Positions 1 to 5,905 of a stretch of DNA of 5,960 nt are shown here, piece after piece (positions within the stretch are counted from its first letter, which is position 1; each line of letters begins with the position of its first letter). The notes below the pieces were generated by a model. That model saw only the letters and a list, made by a program, of their open reading frames with translations. It made no database searches and was not told the origin of the DNA. A program made the translations under genes and the position numbers. This stretch comes from Deltaproteobacteria bacterium (GTDB lineage: Bacteria; JAEEML01), in assembly GCA_016283195.1 (NCBI GenBank), contig JAEEML010000043.1, positions 1 through 5,960 of the forward strand, written 5' to 3'.

Positions 1-102
1 TATGTGGAAGAGGCGGTGGAAAAAGAGGGCGGCAAGATGAATGAAACCCCTTTGAACCATTTGGAAGAGCTCTGGCAAGAGGCCAAAAAGAGCGGCTGCT
101 AA
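1..102 (+). CDS. mazG: MazG-type nucleoside triphosphate pyrophosphohydrolase, C-terminal end only
   Basis: This is the 3' end of a gene that starts left of the window: 33 codons in frame 1, then TAA at 100-102. The tail contains HLEELWQEAKKSGC. MazG proteins typically end with a helix of the form LEEMdxLWxEAK, preceded by a charged stretch like the YVEEAVEKEGG seen here. MazG hydrolyses (d)NTPs to NMP and pyrophosphate and acts as a house-cleaning or ppGpp-modulating enzyme. The catalytic EExxE/D motifs lie upstream and cannot be seen. The identification rests on this short tail alone, so the family is likely but not proven. The gene converges on the ankyrin gene, whose stop lies 85 bp away. 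Confidence 0.65.
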   Translation, partial: YVEEAVEKEGGKMNETPLNHLEELWQEAKKSGC

Positions 103-187
103 CTTTTATTATCTGCCTTATGCCTTAGATTGATATTGCGGCAATAGAGCTAATTGGGCTAAAGCGGCGGGTGAGCTTTAAACTTTG

Positions 188-859
188 TTACTCTCCGTTT
201 TCCTTATTAGGTTTGGCCCACAGCGCTCCGGCTTCTTTAAGAGCCTGCTCTATTTCCGGTGTAGAGGCAAATATCAGCGCCGTTTTCCCTTGATTATTTT
301 GGGCGTTAACCTCGGCGCCGGCGGTGATAAGGGCCTTTACTACGTCTAAATGCCCATTATAAGCGGCTAATATCAGCGCTGTGGTCCCCTCATTATCTTT
401 GGCATTAAGATCGGCCCTGGCGGCAATAAGGGCCTTTACTACGTCTAAATGCCCATTATAAGCGGCAAATATCAGCGCTGTGTTTCCCTTAGGACTTTGG
501 GCATTAACCTCGGCGCCGGCGGCAATAAGGGCCTTTACTACTTCTGTGTGCCCATTATAAGCGGCTAATATTAGCGCTGTGGTCCCTTCATTATCATTAT
601 CTTGGGCGTTAACATTGGCGCCGGCGGCAATGAGGCACTTTACCTCTTCAAGATTGCCCTTAGCGGCGGCTATCATGATGGCTTGTTGGATATCGGTATT
701 GGCATCCTGGCAATTATTTGGAGAGATATTAGCGGAATTATGGCTATTGCCCCGGAAGGTTCGGCAGCTTATTGGGAAGAGAAAGAGGCTTAGAGCCAGC
801 ATGGCATTAACGGTTATGGACATAAAGCGGAGCTTTGATGTGCTTTTTAAGCCGATCAT
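188..859 (-). CDS. Exported ankyrin-repeat protein
   Basis: A 223-residue protein. Residues 1-12 are basic and residues 15-30 form a hydrophobic core (NAMLALSLFLFPISC), so it is probably exported. Cys32 could be a lipidation site, but proline at -3 makes the lipobox non-canonical. After a polar, Asn-rich linker (33-55) come about four ankyrin repeats and a short cap: roughly 58-90, 91-124, 125-157, 158-190 and 191-212. They carry the family signatures TALxxAAxNGHxxVVKALI and AGAxVNAQ. Ankyrin repeats bind partner proteins and have no catalytic role; the partner is unknown. The ATG at 859 has a TAGGAA-type ribosome binding site 6-7 bases upstream. The gene is last in a leftward cluster, 35 bp after the Mrp-like gene. 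Repeats 2-4 are almost identical in protein and DNA, indicating recent internal duplication. Confidence 0.88.
   Translation of the reverse strand: MIGLKSTSKLRFMSITVNAMLALSLFLFPISCRTFRGNSHNSANISPNNCQDANTDIQQAIMIAAAKGNLEEVKCLIAAGANVNAQDNDNEGTTALILAAYNGHTEVVKALIAAGAEVNAQSPKGNTALIFAAYNGHLDVVKALIAARADLNAKDNEGTTALILAAYNGHLDVVKALITAGAEVNAQNNQGKTALIFASTPEIEQALKEAGALWAKPNKENGE
327..629 (-). repeat. Tandem 99-bp DNA repeats within the ankyrin gene
   Basis: Three head-to-tail units can be aligned at 327-425, 426-524 and 525-629. The first two are 99 bp (33 codons) and the third is 105 bp because of two extra codons in the loop. A 41-base block is identical at 327-367 and 426-466, and it recurs with few changes from 525. 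Synonymous sites also match, so these are recent duplications rather than merely conserved protein repeats. Unequal recombination or slippage could change the repeat number between strains. Confidence 0.85.
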
Positions 860-894
860 AAAAATTCCTACATAGTTGGTGGTTGGTGCTAATT

Positions 895-1722
895 TTACGG
901 TAATTTAAAAATGCTTTCTGCTATTTCATCCAGCCAGGAGCCCTCGAAAAGCTCAATTTGCCCGGCATCGACGGTGGCAGCCAGCTTGGGATCGAGGGGA
1001 ATCTCGGCGGTGAGCGGAATGCCGTAGCGCACGGCTATTTCATCAATATGGCTCTCGCCGAAAATATGGTGCTCTTTGCCGCAATCCGGGCAGGTGAAGT
1101 AGCTCATATTCTCCACCAGAGCCAAAACCGGCACGCTCATCATTTCGGCCATGCGCACGGCTTTTTCTACAATCATGCCCACAAGCTCTTGCGGCGAGGC
1201 CACAATAACAATGCCGTCAATCGGAATGGACTGAAAGACGGTCAGCGGTACATCGCCGGTGCCCGGAGGCATATCGATAAACATGATATCCTGTTCGCCC
1301 CAGTGCACATCGGTCCAAAATTGCTTTACTGTGCCGGCCAGAATGGGACCGCGCCAAATTACCGGGTCGGTTTCGTGTTCCATCAGTAAATTGAGCGACA
1401 TGGTGGCAATGCCGGTATGGGTCATAACCGGTTCCATACCCATTTCGCCGCCGCCGACTTTTTCTTTAAGCCCAAAGGCTTTGGGAACTGAGGGGCCGGT
1501 TATATCGGCATCCATAATGGCGGTTTTTTTCTCGGCGCGCTGTGCCAAAACGGCCAGGAGTGAGGTAACAAGGCTTTTACCTACTCCGCCCTTGCCGCTC
1601 ACCACGGCAATGACTTTTTTCACTTTGCTAAATTCATTTAGCGGGGCCAAAAGCGCTGCCCGATCCTTAGAAGCGCAATTTTCGCCGCAACTGTCGCAAT
1701 GATGGGTACATTCTTCACTCAT
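895..1722 (-). CDS. mrp: Mrp/Nbp35 (ApbC-type) Fe-S cluster carrier P-loop ATPase
   Basis: A 275-residue cytoplasmic ATPase of the MinD/Mrp class that binds and delivers iron-sulfur clusters to apoproteins. Visible features, in order: a Cys/His-rich N-terminus (Cys5, Cys9, Cys12, Cys16, His7-His8); the deviant Walker A GKGGVGKS at 43-50; the switch-like DADITGPSVP at 71-80; the Walker B region DMPPGTGD at 150-157; and the cluster-bridging CPDC at 211-214 within the family-typical ENMSYFTCPDCGKEH. It lacks the N-terminal DUF59/MIP18 domain of long Mrp proteins, which is usual for the short form. The ATG at 1722 has AGGGAG five bases upstream. The gene sits 36 bp after the lipoprotein gene and 35 bp before the ankyrin gene on the same strand. 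The family call is firm; the client proteins are unknown. Confidence 0.95.
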   Translation of the reverse strand: MSEECTHHCDSCGENCASKDRAALLAPLNEFSKVKKVIAVVSGKGGVGKSLVTSLLAVLAQRAEKKTAIMDADITGPSVPKAFGLKEKVGGGEMGMEPVMTHTGIATMSLNLLMEHETDPVIWRGPILAGTVKQFWTDVHWGEQDIMFIDMPPGTGDVPLTVFQSIPIDGIVIVASPQELVGMIVEKAVRMAEMMSVPVLALVENMSYFTCPDCGKEHHIFGESHIDEIAVRYGIPLTAEIPLDPKLAATVDAGQIELFEGSWLDEIAESIFKLP

Positions 1723-1750
1723 AATAGCTCCCTGATTTTATGGTTTTTTA

Positions 1751-1768
1751 GTGCAAAATTATTTGCAC
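1751..1768 (-). other. Perfect hairpin over the lipoprotein gene stop codon
   Basis: GTGCAAA (1751-1757) and TTTGCAC (1762-1768) are perfect inverted repeats around a four-base loop that contains the stop codon of the upstream gene (1759-1761). On the leftward transcript the hairpin is followed by UAAAAAACC, not a U-tract, so it is not a standard intrinsic terminator. It could act as a processing or stability element between the first two genes of the cluster. The structure is certain on paper; a function is inference. Confidence 0.5.
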
Positions 1769-3945
1769 CTTATGGTGGCAACTGTTTCCAGGCAATTTTG
1801 CTTAATTTGTTCTTGCTCGCCAGCGGTAAAGAGGCAGGTGGCAATTATTGTATTTTCCGGGCAGGCGACCAGTGTTTGCAAGGTATATAATAATACGCCG
1901 CCGTTAATTTCGCTTTGCCAGTGGCTGCTAAAAGCAGGAGTACCGGCGATTTCATGAGTTTTAGATGCCAAAAGTTTTACATTTTGGTAATTTTTATAGA
2001 GCGCTCCGGCTAGCTGATTTTCCAAATTTTTGGTGCTTTCCGGCGTAAAAAGCATTTTTTGCGCCGCTCTATTGACATTGATGGAATTTATATGGCCATC
2101 GGGAGTGACCGGGGCAATAAGCTGCACCAAAGCGGAACTGGTGCCGTTATATTGTCTCTTTACGCTGGGTGGCATATTATTTACTACATCGGGGGCCAGA
2201 GAGGGCGGTAGGACAAACCATTTTCTTGGAGCTAGCAGGCTAAATGAGTCAAAGTCCACCAGCCGTGATTCCTGATAAGGGGAAAGTAGACGGATATTTT
2301 CTTTTAATTCCAGTGAACTGATTAGATTTTCCAGCATACTTTCATAGCTTTGATTCGGCTCATTGTCCATAGGCGCCAGTAAAGTGGCCGAAAAGAGATT
2401 ATCGCCGCTGTTTATGAGTACGGCTATGAGCTTATTTCCCGCTGCATTGGCACTTTCTGCCTGGCTCCAAAGCCAGGTGGTGCGGTAACCGCCGATAAGG
2501 CGCTCTTTGGAGATTAAATTGCTTAATCCCAGTAACGAGGCCATGTGCTTAAATTTGCTTATGAAACCGGCTTTAACCGCCGCGGCAGAGATTGCCTGCG
2601 GGTTATATGGGGTTCTGCTCAAAGTGAGCCGGCCTTTTATGCCATTTTTGCTTTCGTTTAAGGTAAATTCCTGTATCCATGCCCCCGGCTCCTCCGCACC
2701 GCTATTTTTATTTTCTTGTACCTGCCAGGAGCTGGGCGGGGTAAAGGCCATATAGTCGCTGGCAATTTTGCCATTAATCGGGCCTAAAAAAGCATATTTG
2801 GGGCGCAAAACTGGCGGGTCGGTAAAGACTAGACTGGAAGCTGTTTCGGCACACTGTTTTTGGCCGATAGCAGTATTGGCCTCATGATATGTACACATAA
2901 AACAAGTGGCATATTTTCTGTTTAGCACATAAATAAGCTCTGTTTTGATATTGGAATTTTCGCTAAAGGAAAGGTTATTTATATTTATTTGCTTGAGGCC
3001 GTTAACCATATTGAGGCCGACAAGTTGGGGAGCCGATTTAGAATTTTTGGCAGCGCTTTCCACAATGCGCCCGCCAAGCTCTTTAAGGGCATCATCATCA
3101 TCGAGCGGTGATTCAAGATTTACTTTGGTGACGGTTATGACAAAGTTAGTATCCGGAGAAATAAGCGAAACATCTTCACTTGGATTATAAATACCGCGAA
3201 TAGCCGGCGGCAGGGCTAAAGAAGCCAAATAGTTTAAACCTTTGGGAATGCTGTACCAGTTTTTGGGAACTATAAAAGAATAATCGGCGGTTTTATATGT
3301 GCCGCCGGCCAAATAGGCTTCGGCTCCGGGTTTAGGCATTTTAAGAACCATGGAGCCGGCTACAGCCAGGCAGACGCTAGGAGCGCCCGGGGCAATTTTT
3401 GATTCACAAATGAGAGTGGTTAAAGCTCCTTCCGGCCAGTTAATAAAAATTTCTTCCAAAAGTGTGGGTTCGCCGTAAACTTTAGTGGTTTGGCCCTCAT
3501 TATCAATTTCCTTAGCCACTCTGGTATAACGGCTACTAAAGGCTATAGCCTCCCGTTCGCCGATGTTAAGCTCCTTTCCGCTAAGTAACTGATAATCCTG
3601 TAATGACTTATAATCATTGGCGTAATTTGAAATTAGCCCCTCTTTTAAAGTGGCAAAATCGCTAAAAACAGATTTCTCCTGCATATATATGTAAGCGCGG
3701 TTTTTACCCAACATATCGGCGGCGAGGAAAACAGTTTCCTGATTCTTTAAGTAAGATTTGAATTCTTCCGGTACCAGGTCTAAAGAAGTGCTATCGTAAA
3801 CTGTCCAGCCCCTGGGTAACGATAAATCGGCAAATGGGGTCTTAAGCGGCTTTTCGTTATCAAGCGGTAAGGCATTATTGTTAAGACAGCCGACCATTAG
3901 AGTCAGGGTGATCATAGCCAGGCAGTAAGCAAATTTTTGAAACAT
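1759..3945 (-). CDS. Large lipoprotein with four repeated PsbP/Mog1-like modules
   Basis: A 728-residue protein of unknown function. It begins with a signal sequence ending in TLMVGC, a near-canonical lipobox with Cys20 as the probable lipidation site, so it is likely anchored in the envelope facing the periplasm or outside. The rest appears to be four divergent copies of one module of about 150-170 residues. Each opens with an aromatic-x5-8-Trp element (FADLSLPRGW at 38-47, YSFIVPKNW at 222-230, YMAFTPPSSW at 398-407, FSLLAPRKW at 568-576). Each has an internal I/V-x-G turn (near 128, 314, 484 and 666) and closes with a helix such as CAETASSLVF or MLENLISSLEL. The layout recalls PsbP/Mog1/DcrB-like folds, but that is inference from pattern only. 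Cysteine pairs near the ends of modules 1, 2 and 4 may form disulfides. The ATG at 3945 has GGAG six bases upstream. It is first in the leftward cluster. Confidence 0.85.
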   Translation of the reverse strand: MFQKFAYCLAMITLTLMVGCLNNNALPLDNEKPLKTPFADLSLPRGWTVYDSTSLDLVPEEFKSYLKNQETVFLAADMLGKNRAYIYMQEKSVFSDFATLKEGLISNYANDYKSLQDYQLLSGKELNIGEREAIAFSSRYTRVAKEIDNEGQTTKVYGEPTLLEEIFINWPEGALTTLICESKIAPGAPSVCLAVAGSMVLKMPKPGAEAYLAGGTYKTADYSFIVPKNWYSIPKGLNYLASLALPPAIRGIYNPSEDVSLISPDTNFVITVTKVNLESPLDDDDALKELGGRIVESAAKNSKSAPQLVGLNMVNGLKQININNLSFSENSNIKTELIYVLNRKYATCFMCTYHEANTAIGQKQCAETASSLVFTDPPVLRPKYAFLGPINGKIASDYMAFTPPSSWQVQENKNSGAEEPGAWIQEFTLNESKNGIKGRLTLSRTPYNPQAISAAAVKAGFISKFKHMASLLGLSNLISKERLIGGYRTTWLWSQAESANAAGNKLIAVLINSGDNLFSATLLAPMDNEPNQSYESMLENLISSLELKENIRLLSPYQESRLVDFDSFSLLAPRKWFVLPPSLAPDVVNNMPPSVKRQYNGTSSALVQLIAPVTPDGHINSINVNRAAQKMLFTPESTKNLENQLAGALYKNYQNVKLLASKTHEIAGTPAFSSHWQSEINGGVLLYTLQTLVACPENTIIATCLFTAGEQEQIKQNCLETVATIRCK

Positions 3946-4017
3946 TATATACTCCGCAATCCGGCGTTATTTATGTCCTCTAGCTGCACGGACTTTAAGA
4001 ATTACCCGTACCGGGCG

Positions 4018-4039
4018 GCGCAAGGTTAGCATATTGCGC
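4018..4039. promoter_or_regulatory. 22-bp dyad, possible operator
   Basis: GCGCAA (4018-4023) and TTGCGC (4034-4039) are perfect inverted repeats separated by ten bases, near the middle of the divergent gap. The half-site spacing of about one and a half helical turns suits a dimeric regulator that could control one or both directions. Alternatively, in rightward RNA it would form a hairpin followed by TTTATT, a weak terminator-like tail. No known operator is recognised. Confidence 0.35.
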
Positions 4040-4135
4040 TTTATTCAGCCAGACTTTTTAGCTCATAAAAGTGCGCCAAAGATAGACAAGCAGACTATTG
4101 AACGGCTAAGTGTTAGGTGGTAAATGGCTTTTTCT

Positions 4136-4144
4136 AAAGGAGGG
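4136..4144 (+). promoter_or_regulatory. Strong Shine-Dalgarno that fixes the CDF start
   Basis: AAAGGAGGG lies seven bases before the ATG at 4152 and is close to a perfect anti-16S complement. It decides against the in-frame GTG at 4110, which would add 14 residues that are not CDF-like and has no comparable site upstream. Confidence 0.85.
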
Positions 4145-4151
4145 CATAAAG

Positions 4152-5033
4152 ATGGAAAGTAGTGCCCGGCTGGTTAAAAGAGTAACGATAAACGGCATTT
4201 TGGTTAATATAGCTCTGGCTGTAGCTAAAATCGTTGTTGGTTACCTTGCTTCTTCAAAGACTATGATAGCCGATGGTATTCACAGTTTTTCCGACCTTTT
4301 GACCGATGCCGTTTTGCTCATCGGAGTGAAATTTTGGAGTGCTCCGCCGGATAAAGAGCACCCTTACGGCCACGCCCGTTTTGAAACTTTGGTGACTGCT
4401 ATTATAGGCCTGTTTTTGGGAATTGTGGCGGTTCTTATAACCAAAGGCGCGCTAAGTAGCCTCTCGGCCGGCGAGCAGGTGGCAGCCAGAAGCGGCTATG
4501 GTTCAATTCTAGTGCTTTTACTGGCTATTGTGGCTAAAGAGCTGCTTTATCAATACACAACGCGGGCGGCGCAAAAAATTCATTCCAGCGCTTTAAAGGC
4601 CAATGCCTGGCACCATCGCAGCGATGCCATTTCTTCGGTGCCGGCGCTTCTGGCGGTGAGTATCAGCTATTGGCAACCTACTTGGTATTTTATTGATGCC
4701 GTTGGCGCTATTGTTGTCGGCGCTATGCTTTTAGTTGTAGCCGGGCGCATTACCAGCACGGCGCTTTCCGAACTTTTAGACCGCTGCCCGGAGGGCATTC
4801 AGGAGCTTTGTCATCTGGCCGAAGAAATTCCCGGTGTGGTTAATGCTCATGCGCTTAGAGCTCGCAAATTGGGTGCTGATTTGATAGTTGATCTCCATGT
4901 GGAGGTGGACCCGGAGATGACTGTGCGCGAGGGCCACGAAATAAGCACTGCCGTGGAGCGCCATTTGGTGGCTAGCCATAAGCAGGTAGCCGAAGTTATT
5001 GTGCATATCGAGCCGGCCGGTGAAGGCGATTAG
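4152..5033 (+). CDS. Cation diffusion facilitator family transporter (FieF/CDF type)
   Basis: A 293-residue inner-membrane antiporter that would export a divalent metal (Zn, Fe, Mn or similar) in exchange for protons. Membrane segments are visible around 12-32, 37-60, 79-98, 117-135, 160-176 and 181-198, the usual six. The site-A metal ligands are the two HxxxD motifs: His44-Asp48 in ADGIHSFSDLLTD and His154-Asp158 in NAWHHRSDAISS. The loop motif DKEHPYGHARFETL (67-80) and the LLDRCPEG link (208-215) are classic CDF signatures. The cytosolic domain (about 215-290) keeps histidines at HALRARK (233), DLHVEV (249), GHEI (262) and VHIEP (285) that would bind regulatory metal. The His at the first TM2 position suggests zinc, but metal choice cannot be settled from sequence. 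The start is set by the Shine-Dalgarno at 4136-4144. greB follows after 11 bp, so the two genes are probably co-transcribed. Confidence 0.93.
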   Translation: MESSARLVKRVTINGILVNIALAVAKIVVGYLASSKTMIADGIHSFSDLLTDAVLLIGVKFWSAPPDKEHPYGHARFETLVTAIIGLFLGIVAVLITKGALSSLSAGEQVAARSGYGSILVLLLAIVAKELLYQYTTRAAQKIHSSALKANAWHHRSDAISSVPALLAVSISYWQPTWYFIDAVGAIVVGAMLLVVAGRITSTALSELLDRCPEGIQELCHLAEEIPGVVNAHALRARKLGADLIVDLHVEVDPEMTVREGHEISTAVERHLVASHKQVAEVIVHIEPAGEGD

Positions 5034-5044
5034 AGGAGCAGGGC

Positions 5045-5512
5045 ATGACCATGTATATAACTACTCAGGGCTTCAATGTTTTAGCTGCTGAATATAATCA
5101 CTTAAAAAGTGTTGAGCGGCCTAAAGTGGTTAACGAAGTGGCTGAGGCGGCAGCTCTTGGAGACAGGAGCGAAAATGCCGAATATATTTATGGTAAAAGG
5201 CGCCTTAGGCAAATAGATAGCCGGATGCGCTATTTGGATAAGGTTTTTAGCGAGCTGGAAGTGATTAATCCGGCCACTCCGCGCGGGGAAAAGGTTTTTT
5301 TCGGGGCCACGGTTACTCTTTATGACGAAGATCAGGATGCCGAAACAACCTACCAGATAGTTGGCCCCATGGATACTTTGGACGATATACACATCAGCTA
5401 TTTGTCGCCGGTGGGTAAGGCCTTATTGGGGCGCTCTCTCGATGATACCATTACCGTGAGGACGCCCAAAGAGGTGCGGCACCTGACAATCAGTGAAATA
5501 AAATACATTTAG
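5045..5512 (+). CDS. greB: Transcription elongation factor GreB
   Basis: A 155-residue cytoplasmic factor that enters the RNA polymerase secondary channel and stimulates cleavage of backtracked RNA. The N-terminal coiled coil (about 9-75) carries the acidic tip GDRSENAEY, with Asp40 and Glu43 corresponding to the catalytic-tip pair of Gre factors. It is followed by YGKRRLRQIDSRMRYLDK, the basic stretch characteristic of GreB rather than GreA. The C-terminal FKBP-like domain begins with EKVFFGATV (82-90) and includes the conserved YLSPVGKALLGR (119-130). Length matches GreB. AGGAG lies six bases before the ATG at 5045; an ATG two codons later is a less well placed alternative. It lies 11 bp after the CDF gene. 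No clear intrinsic terminator follows it; the short CCAA/TTGG repeat at 5539-5549 has no U-tract. Confidence 0.94.
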   Translation: MTMYITTQGFNVLAAEYNHLKSVERPKVVNEVAEAAALGDRSENAEYIYGKRRLRQIDSRMRYLDKVFSELEVINPATPRGEKVFFGATVTLYDEDQDAETTYQIVGPMDTLDDIHISYLSPVGKALLGRSLDDTITVRTPKEVRHLTISEIKYI

Positions 5513-5565
5513 CAGCGGCTTAGTTTATTGCGCAGTGGCCAAATATTGGGTAGATTCAGCGTTGC

Positions 5566-5757
5566 ATGTGTTGGACCGCTGCGTTAATGAAGATTATGAG
5601 TTACAACTATTTCGGGTCTTACGCCTTCTTCTGGTCAAGTACGGAGTACTTTAGTTCCCTCGCATACTACCTGATCGTGGGTAGCAGCAGTGCCGACATG
5701 AACTACAGCAGCAAGACGTACGGCTACTCGGTTCGCTGCCTCAAGGACTTAAACTGA
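5566..5757 (+). pseudogene. Orphan C-terminal fragment of a FISUMP (Fib_succ_major) domain
   Basis: The open frame encodes 63 residues. From about residue 12 (base 5599) to the TGA it reads like the end of a FISUMP domain: GSYAFFWSSTEYFSSLAYYL, a variable polar stretch, then the hallmark TYGYSVRCLKDLN. Complete FISUMP domains are roughly three times longer and contain upstream motifs such as WMAENLNY and CPxGWHLP. None of these occurs here in any frame, and an in-frame stop lies at 5551. None of the three possible ATGs (5566, 5587, 5596) has a ribosome binding site. It is best read as a 5'-truncated remnant, though an untranslated donor segment is possible. By hand count 29 of its last 53 codons end in C, against 9 of the first 53 in greB, and 8 of 9 tyrosines use TAC. 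This suggests a different origin or strong selection. FISUMP proteins are thought to be surface proteins with a C-type-lectin-like fold. Confidence 0.72.
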
Positions 5758-5768
5758 GGGCTACCTCA
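5755..5768 (+). other. Small hairpin over the FISUMP stop codon
   Basis: TGAGG (5755-5759) and CCTCA (5764-5768) pair perfectly around a GCTA loop, and the first three bases are the FISUMP stop codon. The following bases are CCCGG rather than T-rich, so it is not an intrinsic terminator. Its position, directly at the end of a lectin-like coding tail, is where diversity-generating retroelement targets often carry a hairpin, but the stem is short. Confidence 0.4.
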
Positions 5769-5778
5769 CCCGGTCACC

Positions 5779-5845
5779 TGACACACTTTGGCACACTTTT
5801 GACACACCTGACACACTTTTGACACACTTTTGACACACTTTGTCA
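5779..5845 (+). repeat. Array of six TGACACACTTT-type repeats, probable activator-binding enhancer
   Basis: Copies start at 5779, 5789, 5800, 5809, 5820 and 5831. Four are exact TGACACACTTT, one is TGGCACACTTT, and one is cut to TGACACAC before CT. Start-to-start spacings of 10, 11, 9, 11 and 11 bases place the copies on nearly the same face of the helix. An inverted half-site precedes the array (GTCA at 5773-5776) and another ends it (TGTCA at 5841-5845). The array lies about 60-130 bases upstream of a sigma-54 promoter, the usual position for enhancer-binding protein sites. The repeats are plain in the sequence; the binding role is inferred from position. No such protein is encoded in the window. 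Confidence 0.75.
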
Positions 5846-5848
5846 AAA
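5828..5848. promoter_or_regulatory. 21-bp palindrome closing the repeat array
   Basis: TTTTGACA (5828-5835), five bases, then TGTCAAAA (5841-5848) form a perfect inverted repeat with 8-bp arms. The left arm is part of the last two array repeats and the right arm is unique. Such symmetry suits a dimeric DNA-binding protein. The centre is about 94 bases upstream of the predicted sigma-54 start site. Confidence 0.55.
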
Positions 5849-5905
5849 CAGTGCGAAACACATTAAAGACTCATAATTACAACTTGTTATATGTCTTTTG
5901 AGCTT

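Larger units (their letters stand above)
3946..4151. promoter_or_regulatory. Divergent intergenic control region
   Basis: This 206-bp gap separates the starts of the leftward lipoprotein cluster and the rightward CDF-greB pair, so promoters for both should lie here. No convincing sigma-70 pair stands out. The best leftward candidate, on the minus strand, is TTGTCT with TATGAG 16 bases downstream, each matching consensus at only four of six positions. The best rightward candidate is TTGAAC at 4098-4103 with a poor -10 at 4121-4126. No tRNA or coding region is visible. A dyad within it (4018-4039) is listed separately. Confidence 0.5.

Noticed and set aside
160-180. TAAAGC-N9-GCTTTA as a terminator between the converging mazG and ankyrin genes
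   Set aside because: The stem is short and AT-rich with a nine-base loop, and neither strand has a proper U-tract after it. It may contribute to termination but cannot be called.
958-1702. Plus-strand open frames opposite the Mrp gene
   Set aside because: They overlap a clear Mrp coding region, have no family resemblance and are antisense shadows.
4110-4151. GTG at 4110 as the start of the CDF transporter, giving 14 extra residues
   Set aside because: The ATG at 4152 has a near-perfect AAAGGAGGG seven bases upstream; the extra residues would be translated through that site and do not resemble CDF proteins.
5102-5392. Minus-strand open frame opposite greB
   Set aside because: It lies within a well-recognised greB on the other strand and has no protein-like motifs.
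5514-5650. Open frame from 5514 containing DRCVNED, which resembles the end of a second FISUMP copy
   Set aside because: The match is a few residues, upstream residues are not FISUMP-like, and the frame has no start signal. Chance is more likely.
5779-5845. CRISPR array or plasmid-type replication iterons
   Set aside because: Repeats are 11 bases with no spacers, which excludes CRISPR. No replication initiator, DnaA boxes or AT-rich melting region accompanies them, and the sigma-54 promoter gives a better explanation.
5820-5877. TTGACA within the repeats as sigma-70 -35 boxes, with CATAAT near 5872 as a -10
   Set aside because: No -10 lies at 16-18 bases from any TTGACA copy; the spacing to CATAAT is far too long.
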